64,000 nt of DNA from Cupriavidus pauculus. GTDB taxonomy: Bacteria > Pseudomonadota > Gammaproteobacteria > Burkholderiales > Burkholderiaceae. Of the stretch, positions 55,490 to 63,100 are shown one piece after another. The stretch is taken from contig NZ_CP033969.1 in NCBI RefSeq assembly GCF_003854935.1, forward strand, positions 1,116,001-1,180,000, in the 5' to 3' direction. Position numbers and translations under genes: made by a program. The notes under the pieces were generated by a model, which saw only the letters and a program-made list of their open reading frames with translations, was not told where the DNA came from and ran no database searches. Position 1 is the stretch's first letter. Every line of letters begins with the position of its first letter.

Positions 55490-56236
55490 ATGAAAACCAA
55501 AGAGCTGGAATTGTACTTGAACGACCTGCTGGAGGTTCCCCGTTTCAAGGACTATTGCCCGAACGGACTCCAAGTGCAAGGTCGGCCCGACGTCACCCAC
55601 ATCGTCACCGGCGTCACGGCGAGCCTGGCGCTGGTGGACGCGGCCATCGAAGCCGGCGCCGACGCCATCCTGGTCCATCACGGCTATTTCTGGAAGAACG
55701 AGGATGCACGGGTCATCGGTCAGAAACACGCAAGATTGAAGAAACTGCTGGGTGCCGACATCAACCTGATGGCCTACCACCTGCCGCTCGACAATCATCC
55801 CGAACTCGGCAACAACGCCCAGCTCGGGCTGCAGCTGGGTCTGCAGCCCAACGGCCGCTTCAGCGATGACCAGCTTGGATGGACCGGCACGCTGCTGCAG
55901 CCGATGCCGCTCCACACCTTTGCCGCGCACGTTGGCGGCGTGCTGGAGCGCGAGCCGCTGACCATCGGCGATCCCGACCAGATGGTGCGCAGCGTGGGCT
56001 GGTGTACCGGCGGCGCGCAGGGCTACTTCGCGGCGGCCGTGGCAGCCGGCGTCGACGTCTATATCAGTGGGGAAGTTTCCGAGCCGACCACGCATCTGGC
56101 GCGCGAGAGCGGGGTGGCGTATATCGCGGCAGGCCATCACGCCACGGAGCGCTACGGCATCCGCGCCGTGGGTGAACATCTGGCGCAGCGGTTCGACCTG
56201 CGCCACACCTTCATCGATATTCCGAACCCGGTCTGA
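55490..56236 (+). CDS. Nif3-like dinuclear metal centre protein (YbgI family)
   Basis: 248 residues, the short form. Metal ligands are in [26 protein letters not shown] and the C-terminal [11 protein letters not shown] motif. YbgI-type proteins form toroidal hexamers; a GTP cyclohydrolase-like or radiation-repair role has been proposed but function is not settled. Divergent from the DegS-like gene with 19 bp between the start codons. Confidence 0.93.
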   Translation: MKTKELELYLNDLLEVPRFKDYCPNGLQVQGRPDVTHIVTGVTASLALVDAAIEAGADAILVHHGYFWKNEDARVIGQKHARLKKLLGADINLMAYHLPLDNHPELGNNAQLGLQLGLQPNGRFSDDQLGWTGTLLQPMPLHTFAAHVGGVLEREPLTIGDPDQMVRSVGWCTGGAQGYFAAAVAAGVDVYISGEVSEPTTHLARESGVAYIAAGHHATERYGIRAVGEHLAQRFDLRHTFIDIPNPV

Positions 56237-56261
56237 ACGGCCGGGTCCGGGCAGGGCGCTG

Positions 56262-56702
56262 TCAGGCGCGCGGGGGCACCGTCCGCAGGCTGTCGCGGAT
56301 CTCGCGCAGCAGCTTGATGTCCTCGGGCGTCTCGGCCGGCTTGGGCGCTTCCTCGTGCTTCTCGCGCATTTTGTTGAAGGCGCGGACCATCATGAAGATG
56401 ATGAAGGCGAGGATCACAAAGTTGACCACGATGGTCAGGAAATTGCCGTAGGCAAACACCGGCACGCCAGCCTTCTTCAGCGCGTCGAGCGTGTGGGGCA
56501 CGCCCGGCGGCGGCTCGGCCAGCGCGACGAACATGTTGGAAAAGTCGAGTTTGCCGACGACGCGGCCCACCAGCGGCATGATCAGGTCATTGACAACCGA
56601 ATCAACGATCTTTCCAAACGCGGCGCCGATGATCACACCGACTGCGAGGTCGATCACATTGCCGCGCATCGCAAAAGTTCGGAACTCGCTCATCATTCCC
56701 AT
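56262..56702 (-). CDS. mscL: large-conductance mechanosensitive channel MscL
   Basis: Homopentameric channel that opens under hypo-osmotic stress. 146 residues: helix 1 with [20 protein letters not shown], the family signature [18 protein letters not shown], and TM2 ([19 protein letters not shown]) followed by a charged C-terminal helix. The start MGMMSEF is set by GGAG 8 nt upstream; two further Met codons follow within four residues. Convergent with the Nif3-like gene. Confidence 0.95.
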   Translation of the reverse strand: MGMMSEFRTFAMRGNVIDLAVGVIIGAAFGKIVDSVVNDLIMPLVGRVVGKLDFSNMFVALAEPPPGVPHTLDALKKAGVPVFAYGNFLTIVVNFVILAFIIFMMVRAFNKMREKHEEAPKPAETPEDIKLLREIRDSLRTVPPRA

Positions 56703-56892
56703 CGGTTTTTCTCCAATTTGTTGTTCCAGATTAACGTTTGTGTTTGACGAAGCCTGCATCATCGCACCCTCGAGTGCAAGTCTGGATGCCGCGTTCGAAC
56801 GCTTTCCCCGCGATCCCGCGGCCGATCCCATGACCGATTATCGGCGCCACGGCTATCAGTAGTTCGCCTATCGTCGCCAGATGTGCCTCAGG

Positions 56893-56898
56893 TATAAT
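56893..56898 (+). promoter_or_regulatory. TATAAT -10 element for petABC
   Basis: A perfect TATAAT followed by T6 lies 48 bp upstream of the petA ATG, giving a leader of about 40 nt. No clear -35 hexamer is seen. Confidence 0.4.
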
Positions 56899-56945
56899 TT
56901 TTTGTTGACGCAGGATTCAATTGATGACATCCCCTGGGGTTTGGA

Positions 56946-57563
56946 ATGAGTGACCAGCAAGACGTGAAGAACGTGGACAAAGGTCGCCGCAATTGGTTGA
57001 TCGCGACTTCTGTCGCGGGCGGCGTAGGAGGCGTAGCGGTAGCAGTTCCATTTGTCAGTACTTTTGCCCCATCCGAAAAGGCCAAGGCCGCCGGGGCACC
57101 AGTGGAGGCGGATATCGGCGCGCTCAAGCCCGGCGAGATGATGACCGTGGAATGGCGCGGCAAGCCCGTCTGGATCCTGCGGCGCACCCCCGAGATGCTG
57201 GCCTCGCTCAAGAAGACCGACGCTGAAGTCGCGGATCCCAATTCCGACGTTCCTTTCACGATGAAGACGCCGGACTATTGCAAGAATGAGACCCGCTCGC
57301 GTGCCGAACACAAGGACCTGCTGGTCGTGGTCGGCATCTGCTCCCACCTTGGCTGCTCGCCGTCGGGCCCGTTCGCCTCGGGCGCCAATCCGCAGCTCGG
57401 CGCCGACCCCGGCTTTCTCTGTCCGTGCCACGGTTCCACCTTCGACCTCGCGGGCCGCGTGTTCAAGAACAAGCCTGCCCCGCAGAATCTTGACGTCCCC
57501 CCGTACCAGTTCCTGACCGACACCAAGATCGTGATCGGCAAGGACGAGAAAGGAGAAGCGTGA
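56946..57563 (+). CDS. petA: ubiquinol-cytochrome c reductase, Rieske iron-sulfur subunit
   Basis: 205 residues. The twin-arginine motif GRRNWLIA near the N-terminus followed by an uncleaved membrane helix indicates Tat insertion. [2Fe-2S] ligands are in CSHLGC (132-137) and CPCHGS (159-164). Takes electrons from ubiquinol to cytochrome c1. Stop overlaps or abuts the petB start. Confidence 0.97.
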   Translation: MSDQQDVKNVDKGRRNWLIATSVAGGVGGVAVAVPFVSTFAPSEKAKAAGAPVEADIGALKPGEMMTVEWRGKPVWILRRTPEMLASLKKTDAEVADPNSDVPFTMKTPDYCKNETRSRAEHKDLLVVVGICSHLGCSPSGPFASGANPQLGADPGFLCPCHGSTFDLAGRVFKNKPAPQNLDVPPYQFLTDTKIVIGKDEKGEA

Positions 57564-57565
57564 TC

Positions 57566-58969
57566 ATGGCGGCCGAAAAAGAAGTCAAGACCACCGGGCT
57601 GCTGGGCTGGATCGACGCCCGATTCCCCGCCACCCAGCTCTGGGAAGACCACCTCTCCAAGTACTACGCACCGAAGAACTTCAACTTCTGGTATTTCTTC
57701 GGCTCGCTGGCGCTGCTGGTGCTGGTGATCCAGATCGTCACCGGCATCTTCCTGGTGATGAACTACAAGCCCGACGGCACGCTGAACGCCGCCGGCATTC
57801 CCGTGGCGTTCGCCAGCGTGGAATTCATCATGCGCGAGGTTCCGTGGGGCTGGCTGGTGCGCTACATGCATTCCACCGGCGCTTCGGCGTTCTTCGTCGT
57901 CGTGTACCTGCACATGTTCCGCGGCCTGCTCTACGGCTCGTACCGCAAGCCGCGCGAGCTGGTCTGGATCTTCGGCTGCCTGATCTTCCTGTGCCTGATG
58001 GCCGAGGCGTTCATGGGCTACCTGCTGCCCTGGGGCCAGATGTCGTACTGGGGCGCGCAGGTGATCGTGAACCTGTTCTCGGCGATTCCGGTGATCGGCC
58101 AGGACCTGTCGCTGTTCATCCGCGGCGACTACGTCGTCAGCGATGCCACGCTGAACCGCTTCTTCTCGTTCCACGTGATCGCCGTGCCGCTGGTGCTGCT
58201 GGGCCTGGTGGTGGCGCACATCATCGCGCTGCACGAGGTGGGTTCGAACAACCCGGACGGCGTGGAGATCAAGGCGAAGAAGGACGAGAATGGCGTGCCG
58301 CTGGATGGCATCCCGTTCCACCCGTACTACTCCGTGCACGACATGCTGGGCGTGGCCGGCTTCCTGATCATCTTCTCGGCCGTGATCTTCTTCTTCCCGG
58401 AAGTGGGCGGCTATTTCCTGGAAGCCAACAACTTCTTCCCGGCTGATCCGCTCAAGACGCCGCCGCACATCGCCCCGGTCTGGTACTTCACGCCGTTCTA
58501 CTCGATGCTGCGCGCCACGACGTCGAACTTCCTGCCGATCCTGTGGCTGTTCTTCGCGTTCGTGCTGGGCATGGTGTTCCTGCGCACGAAGGACGCGCGC
58601 ATCCGCATCGGCTCGGTGGCCGTGCTGGTGGTGCTGGCCGTCGGCTTCTACTTCATCGACGCCAAGTTCTGGGGCGTGCTGGTGATGGGCGGCTCGGTGA
58701 TCGTGCTGTTCTTCCTGCCGTGGCTGGACTGCTCGCCGGTCAAGTCCATCCGCTACCGTCCCGCCTTCCACAAGTCGATCCTGATCGTCTTCGTGGTGGT
58801 GTTCCTGATCCTGGGTTACCTGGGGGTGCAACCGCCGTCGCCGGTAGGCGAGAAGGTGTCGCAGCTCGGTACGCTGCTGTACTTCGCCTTCTTCCTGACC
58901 ATGCCGCTGTGGAGCCGCGCCGGCACGTTCAAGCCGGTGCCGGATCGCGTCACGTTCCACCCGCACTAA
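57566..58969 (+). CDS. petB: ubiquinol-cytochrome c reductase, cytochrome b subunit
   Basis: 467 residues, eight membrane helices. Heme bL/bH histidine pairs lie in RYMHSTGASAFFVVVYLHM and FHVIAVPLVLLGLVVAHI, and the Qo-site PEWY-equivalent region reads APVWYFTPFYSML, i.e. PVWY rather than PEWY. Start is ATG 57566; a GTG at 57560 overlapping the petA stop is an alternative with closer Shine-Dalgarno spacing. Confidence 0.97.
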   Translation: MAAEKEVKTTGLLGWIDARFPATQLWEDHLSKYYAPKNFNFWYFFGSLALLVLVIQIVTGIFLVMNYKPDGTLNAAGIPVAFASVEFIMREVPWGWLVRYMHSTGASAFFVVVYLHMFRGLLYGSYRKPRELVWIFGCLIFLCLMAEAFMGYLLPWGQMSYWGAQVIVNLFSAIPVIGQDLSLFIRGDYVVSDATLNRFFSFHVIAVPLVLLGLVVAHIIALHEVGSNNPDGVEIKAKKDENGVPLDGIPFHPYYSVHDMLGVAGFLIIFSAVIFFFPEVGGYFLEANNFFPADPLKTPPHIAPVWYFTPFYSMLRATTSNFLPILWLFFAFVLGMVFLRTKDARIRIGSVAVLVVLAVGFYFIDAKFWGVLVMGGSVIVLFFLPWLDCSPVKSIRYRPAFHKSILIVFVVVFLILGYLGVQPPSPVGEKVSQLGTLLYFAFFLTMPLWSRAGTFKPVPDRVTFHPH

Positions 58970-59006
58970 GACGCCGCGCGACCCTACAAGAGGACAAGGA
59001 CCCAAG

Positions 59007-59750
59007 ATGAAAAAGTTGCTTTCGATCTTCGCACTGGTCGGCGCATGCTTTGCCGCCATGCCGGCGATGGCCGCGGAAGGGGGCTACCCGCTGGAGCCCG
59101 CGCCGCTGGATACGAGCGATGTGTCGTCGCTGCAGCGCGGTGCCAAGCTGTTCGTCAACTACTGCCTGAACTGCCATGGCGCGTCGATGATGCGCTACAA
59201 CCGGCTCAAGGACCTGGACCTGACCGACGACCAGATCCGCCAGAACCTGCTGTTCACGGCGGACAAGGTGGGCGAGACCATGACGATCGCGCTGCCGCCG
59301 AAGGACGCCAAGACGTTCTTCGGTGCCGCGCCGCCCGACCTGTCGGTCATCGCCCGCGCCCGCGGCAACGACTGGCTCTATACCTACCTGCGCACGTTCT
59401 ACCGTGACGACACCCGCGCGACGGGCTGGAACAACCTGGTTTTCCCGGCCGTGGGCATGCCGCACGTGCTCTGGGAACTGCAAGGCCAGCGCGCGCCGAA
59501 GTTCACCGAAGTGGAAGAACATGGCCACAAGGTCCACAAGCTAGCCGGCTGGGAGCAGCTGACCCCGGGCAAGATGAGCACGCAGGAGTACGACCAGGCG
59601 GTTGCCGACCTGGTCAACTACCTGAGCTGGATGGCCGAGCCGGCGCAGAGCCACCGCAAGCGCCTGGGCGTCTGGGTGCTGCTGTTCCTGGGCGTGCTGA
59701 TGGTGTTCGTGTGGCGCCTGAACGCCGCCTACTGGAAGGATGTGAAGTAA
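59007..59750 (+). CDS. petC: ubiquinol-cytochrome c reductase, cytochrome c1
   Basis: 247 residues. Signal peptide ending AMAA; heme-binding CLNCH at 53-57; a C-terminal membrane anchor (LGVWVLLFLGVLMVFVWRL). Completes the petABC operon, 37 bp after petB. Heme attachment would use the ResB-CcsA system encoded at 4491-8025. Confidence 0.97.
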   Translation: MKKLLSIFALVGACFAAMPAMAAEGGYPLEPAPLDTSDVSSLQRGAKLFVNYCLNCHGASMMRYNRLKDLDLTDDQIRQNLLFTADKVGETMTIALPPKDAKTFFGAAPPDLSVIARARGNDWLYTYLRTFYRDDTRATGWNNLVFPAVGMPHVLWELQGQRAPKFTEVEEHGHKVHKLAGWEQLTPGKMSTQEYDQAVADLVNYLSWMAEPAQSHRKRLGVWVLLFLGVLMVFVWRLNAAYWKDVK

Positions 59751-59818
59751 TGCCCAGCGGCGCAACAGGGCGCCGTCGGCCGCAAGCCAGGATGTAACAG
59801 TCGGCCCTGTCGCCTCCA

Positions 59819-59866
59819 GGGGCCGGCGCGGAAGTTGCACCAGTGCAGCACCGCGCCGGCCCTTTG
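59819..59866 (+). terminator. terminator after petC
   Basis: A perfect 12-bp stem, GGGCCGGCGCGG with CCGCGCCGGCCC, enclosing a second small stem (TGCAC/GTGCA), then TTTGTATTTG. It ends the petABC transcript. The remaining 180 bp to sspA hold no gene. Confidence 0.75.
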
Positions 59867-60049
59867 TATTTGTAGGTTTGGATGACCAGGTGACGTCTAA
59901 TCCTCGTCAGAACGGCGTCCGGCTATTTGTAACTAATTTGCTTTTCGATGGGCCGTTCTGACAGAATGTTTGCCCTGTCTGAACTAGCACCGCCGAGTGT
60001 GTCAAATCGCAATGGATTTGGCGCACTTCACACCCAAGGAATCCAAACC

Positions 60050-60661
60050 ATGATGGTGTTGTATTCGGGTACCACCTGCCCGTTTTCCCAACGTTGCCGC
60101 CTCGTCCTGTTCGAAAAGGGCATGGACTTCGAAATCCGCGACGTGGACCTGTTCAACAAGCCGGAAGATATTTCGGTGATGAACCCGTACGGCCAGGTGC
60201 CGATCCTCGTCGAACGTGACCTGATCCTGTACGAATCGAACATCATCAACGAGTACATCGACGAGCGCTTCCCGCACCCGCAGCTGATGCCGGCCGACCC
60301 GGTGCAGCGCGCACGGGCCCGCCTGTTCCTGTTTAACTTCGAAAAAGAACTGTTCACCCACGTCTACGTGCTGGAGAACGAAAAGGGCAAGGCCGCCGAG
60401 AAGAACCACGAACGCGCCCGCGCCGCCATCCGCGACCGCCTGACCCAGCTTGCGCCGATCTTCGTCAAGAACAAGTACATGCTGGGCGAGGAATTCTCGA
60501 TGCTCGACGTCGCGATCGCTCCGCTGCTGTGGCGCCTGGACCACTACGGTATCGAGCTGTCGAAGAACGCCGCACCGCTGCTGAAGTACGCCGAGCGCAT
60601 TTTCAGCCGTCCGGCCTATATCGAAGCACTGACCCCGTCCGAAAAGGTCATGCGTCGCTAA
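60050..60661 (+). CDS. sspA: stringent starvation protein A (GST-fold RNA polymerase-associated protein)
   Basis: 203 residues. Thioredoxin-like N-terminal domain (MMVLYSGTTCPFSQRCRL) and all-helical GST C-terminal domain. SspA binds RNA polymerase and supports stress survival in E. coli. The pairing with sspB and the position after petABC is conserved in beta- and gammaproteobacteria. The first of two adjacent Met codons is used. Confidence 0.95.
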   Translation: MMVLYSGTTCPFSQRCRLVLFEKGMDFEIRDVDLFNKPEDISVMNPYGQVPILVERDLILYESNIINEYIDERFPHPQLMPADPVQRARARLFLFNFEKELFTHVYVLENEKGKAAEKNHERARAAIRDRLTQLAPIFVKNKYMLGEEFSMLDVAIAPLLWRLDHYGIELSKNAAPLLKYAERIFSRPAYIEALTPSEKVMRR

Positions 60662-60688
60662 GACGTACCGACGCCACCGCCACGCGTA

Positions 60689-61189
60689 ATGCCAGAAACC
60701 TCCACCAAGCCCTACCTGATCCGCGCCATCTACGAATGGTGTACCGATAACGGCTTCACGCCGTACATCGCAGTGTTCGTCGACGCCAACACGAACGTGC
60801 CGCGCGAATTCGTCAAGAACAACGAAATCGTGCTGAACGTGAGCTTTGACGCAACCAGCGGACTGGACATGGGCAACGAGTGGATCAGCTTCAGCGCACG
60901 CTTCGGTGGCGTATCGCGCAAGATCGACGTGCCCGTGGAAAACGTGCTGGCGATCTACGCGCGCGAGAACGGCCAGGGCATGGCCTTCCCGGTGGAGCGC
61001 AGCATCCCCGAAACCCAGGCCGCGACGGAACGCGAAAACAACCCGCCTCCCAAGCTGGCCTCGGTCGACGCGGACACGCCCGCAACGGTCCCCGCGGAAG
61101 CGGGCATCGAAGGCCCGGACGACGATCCCACGCCGCCGCCCGTCCCACGCATCGGCGGCAAGAAGCCATCCCTGAAGGTCGTCAAATAA
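60689..61189 (+). CDS. sspB: ClpXP protease specificity-enhancing factor SspB
   Basis: 166 residues. N-terminal substrate-binding domain for ssrA-tagged proteins (KPYLIRAIYEWCTDNGFTPY, VPREFVKNNEIVLNVS), a flexible Pro/Glu/Ala linker, and the C-terminal ClpX-binding motif (IGGKKPSLKVVK). Second gene of sspAB. Confidence 0.95.
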   Translation: MPETSTKPYLIRAIYEWCTDNGFTPYIAVFVDANTNVPREFVKNNEIVLNVSFDATSGLDMGNEWISFSARFGGVSRKIDVPVENVLAIYARENGQGMAFPVERSIPETQAATERENNPPPKLASVDADTPATVPAEAGIEGPDDDPTPPPVPRIGGKKPSLKVVK

Positions 61190-61216
61190 GCCATCGCCAA
61201 GACACACCGCATAAAG

Positions 61217-61222
61217 TAGAAT
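61217..61222 (+). promoter_or_regulatory. -10 element for tRNA-Thr
   Basis: TAGAAT lies 19 bp upstream of the tRNA 5' end. A typical TTGACA is not visible at -35. Confidence 0.35.
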
Positions 61223-61241
61223 CGCGGTCTGCACCAGACAT

Positions 61242-61317
61242 GCCGGCTTAGCTCATCAGGTAGAGCAGTTGATTTGTAATCATCAGGTGGCGGGTTCGAG
61301 TCCTGCAGCCGGCACCA
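61242..61317 (+). tRNA. tRNA-Thr (anticodon UGU)
   Basis: A complete 76-nt cloverleaf with encoded CCA: acceptor stem GCCGGCT/AGCCGGC, D stem GCTC/GAGC with GG in the loop, anticodon loop TTTGTAA with anticodon TGT, and T arm GCGGG-TTCGAGT-CCTGC. The anticodon stem (GTTGA/TCATC) has one T-T mismatch at the 28-42 pair. Its 3' end is the probable attachment site of the genomic island that follows. Confidence 0.95.
61300..61317. other. probable attL/attB site at the tRNA 3' end
   Basis: Inferred from the integrase gene starting 160 bp downstream in the same orientation and from the sharp change in gene content and base composition. P4-type integrases recombine in the T-arm and 3' end of tRNA genes. 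The second copy (attR) must lie beyond the window, so the exact core length cannot be seen. Confidence 0.5.
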
Positions 61318-61328
61318 TATTCCTTCCC

Positions 61329-61400
61329 AACGTTTCCGAACGTTGCCCAGAAAACCCCGCCAAGCCTAGCTTCGCGGGGTTTTTGTTTGCCAACGTTGCC
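61329..61400. repeat. AACGTT repeats flanking a terminator in the attachment region
   Basis: AACGTT occurs at 61329-61334, 61339-61344 and 61392-61397; the last two extend to AACGTTGCC. They flank the terminator at 61351-61385. They may be recombination protein binding sites or simply part of the island end. Confidence 0.35.
61351..61385 (+). terminator. rho-independent terminator after tRNA-Thr
   Basis: AAAACCCCGC pairs with GCGGGGTTTT around a 13-nt loop, followed by TG and more T. It ends the tRNA transcript. The stem is symmetric enough to act on the minus strand as well. Confidence 0.8.
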
Positions 61401-61430
61401 AAGCCATGTCGCTTGCCAGCAACATTTTTT

Positions 61431-61470
61431 GGGGGCAGGATAGGGGGCAAGGATTTTGGAAATGGGGGCA
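61431..61470 (+). repeat. three direct repeats GGGGGCA upstream of the integrase
   Basis: Identical heptamers start at 61431, 61443 and 61464, ending 6 bp before the integrase ATG. Spacings of 12 and 21 bp put them close to one and two helical turns. They are likely arm-type binding sites for the integrase, which would also let it repress its own gene. Confidence 0.5.
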
Positions 61471-61476
61471 TGAGGG

Positions 61477-62706
61477 ATGAAATCGAAGCCGCTGACCGAC
61501 ACCGCGTGCAGAAACGCCAAGTACAACCCTACGGGATCGGGTAACAAGCTTGCCGATGGAGGGGGCCTGTATCTGGAACTGATGGCCAGCGGGGCGAAGA
61601 AATGGCGTCTCAAATTCCGGCACCAGGGCAAGGAGAATCGGCTTACTTTCGGCGACTACCCTGCAATCACACTTGCTGTGGCTCGCGAGAGGAGGTCAGA
61701 GGCGAAGGCGCAACTGGCTGAGGGGGCAGACCCAGCTACTTGTCGTGATACAGCGCGACGCGAGGCTCAGGTTCGATCCAGCAATGTGTTTGAGTTGGTG
61801 GCAAACGAATGGTACGAGACCAAAAAGGCAGGCTGGAGTGAGTCTCACGCTGCGCGTGTTCGGAAGCAGCTAGATCGAGAGGTCGGGCCGGCCTTTGGAA
61901 GCCGTCCAATCGCTGAGATCACTGCGCCAGAATTGCTGGCCGCAATTAGGAAGATCGAGGCCAGGGGAGCCTTGGAGACGGCCAGCAAGACCTTGCAGAC
62001 CTGTGGTCAGGTGTTTCGTTATGCGATTGCCACGGGCCGCGCAGAACGTGATGTCGCCGCCGATCTTCGTGGCGCGTTGCAGGCACGGCCTGTGACGAAC
62101 TTGAAGCGAATTCCTGAGGCAGGACTCCCCGAGTTGCTGGAGAAGATCGACGCATACCAGGGTGATCCGCTAACGCGCTTCGCGCTGCAACTGCTGACCA
62201 GGACGTTCGTGCGGACCAAGGAGCTACGCTTCGCAGAGTGGGCAGAATTCGATCTGCAGAAAGCCGAATGGCGTATTCCTGCCGCAAAGATGAAGTCGGA
62301 TGTCTTGCACATTGTCCCGCTGTCTACGCAAGTTCTTGTGCAACTGAAGGCTTTGCAGGGCCTAACGGGGAACAGCCGATGGCTTTTCCCGAACACCAGC
62401 AAGCCAGAGAAACCGATGAGTGAGAACACCGTTCTCTATGCACTCTATCGCATGGGGTACCACTCCAGAATGACGGGGCACGGCTTTAGAGGGCTTGCTT
62501 CTACGATATTGAACGAGAACGGATTCAACCGCGACTGGATCGAACGGCAATTGGCCCACGTTGAACGCGATAGTGTGCGGTCAGCTTACAACCATGCGGA
62601 GTACCTAGCCGAGCGGCGGCGGATGATGCAATGGTATTCGGACTATCTGGATAAGCTCAACGTGAAGTCCGGTGAGGTTCCAGTGGAGGAGGGTGTTGAG
62701 AGATAG
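61477..62706 (+). CDS. P4-type tyrosine recombinase/integrase of a genomic island
   Basis: 409 residues. N-terminal arm-binding domain of the DUF4102 type (LADGGGLYLELMASGAKKWRLK), a core-binding SAM-like domain (about 100-200) and the catalytic domain with Arg246 (RTKELRFAEW), Lys near 271, His335 and Arg338 (HGFRG), His361 (LAHVE) and probable nucleophile Tyr371 (AYNHAEYL). All catalytic residues are present, so the enzyme looks active. Codon use is less G/C biased than the backbone. It probably excises and integrates the island at the adjacent tRNA-Thr. Confidence 0.93.
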   Translation: MKSKPLTDTACRNAKYNPTGSGNKLADGGGLYLELMASGAKKWRLKFRHQGKENRLTFGDYPAITLAVARERRSEAKAQLAEGADPATCRDTARREAQVRSSNVFELVANEWYETKKAGWSESHAARVRKQLDREVGPAFGSRPIAEITAPELLAAIRKIEARGALETASKTLQTCGQVFRYAIATGRAERDVAADLRGALQARPVTNLKRIPEAGLPELLEKIDAYQGDPLTRFALQLLTRTFVRTKELRFAEWAEFDLQKAEWRIPAAKMKSDVLHIVPLSTQVLVQLKALQGLTGNSRWLFPNTSKPEKPMSENTVLYALYRMGYHSRMTGHGFRGLASTILNENGFNRDWIERQLAHVERDSVRSAYNHAEYLAERRRMMQWYSDYLDKLNVKSGEVPVEEGVER

Positions 62707-62750
62707 TTAGTAATTTGGTTGCCGGCGTAGTCGGCGACTCAAAGTAGCTC

Positions 62751-62766
62751 GGCATCTCGCGATGCC
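62751..62766. repeat. short hairpin after the integrase
   Basis: GGCATC-TCGC-GATGCC, a perfect 6-bp stem 45 bp after the integrase stop. No T tract follows; a role as terminator is doubtful. Confidence 0.3.
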
Positions 62767-62778
62767 CGGATAATTCTG

Positions 62779-62807
62779 TTGACTTTGTATTGTATCTAAT
62801 GTATTGT
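62779..62807 (+). promoter_or_regulatory. promoter and direct repeats upstream of the AlpA-like gene
   Basis: TTGACT (62779-62784) and TATTGT (62802-62807) are separated by 17 bp, the best sigma-70-like promoter in the window. Two copies of TGTATTGT (62786-62793, 62800-62807) overlap the spacer and the -10 with a 14-bp period and may be an operator. Confidence 0.5.
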
Positions 62808-62872
62808 TTGCTTCTGCGCATCCTGCGCAAGCTCTTTAAGGAGAAAATCACTTAGAATTTTTGGAGGTAACA

Positions 62873-63100
62873 ATGCACATAAATGCATCTAACTCGACGC
62901 TGCCGTTCGATGGCGTCTCACGTTTCAAGCAGTTTCAAGCCTTCCTTCCATTTTCCCGCGAAACTTGGCGCAAGCTGGTGAATGCCGGTAAAGCTCCGCA
63001 GGCGATTAGATTGGGCAATCGTTGCACTGTCTGGCGCAATAGTGAGCTACATCAGTGGCTACGTGAACCGGCGACCTACGGAAATGGAGGTGTCCAATGA
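62873..63100 (+). CDS. AlpA-like DNA-binding regulator / excisionase
   Basis: 75 residues. Winged-helix MerR-like domain of the AlpA type, with FLPFSRETWRKLVNAGKAP as recognition region and AIRLGNRCTVWRNSELHQWL as wing and final helix. Such proteins activate integrase genes or act as recombination directionality factors in P4-like islands. The start ATG 62873 is set by GGAGG at 62863-62867. Its stop overlaps the next gene start (ATGA), so the two are translationally coupled. Confidence 0.85.
   Translation: MHINASNSTLPFDGVSRFKQFQAFLPFSRETWRKLVNAGKAPQAIRLGNRCTVWRNSELHQWLREPATYGNGGVQ

Noticed and set aside
61321-61476. CRISPR-like repeat array in the attachment region
   Set aside because: The repeats are only 7-9 bp, irregularly spaced and without unique spacers; they fit recombination sites. 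No CRISPR array was seen elsewhere in the window.
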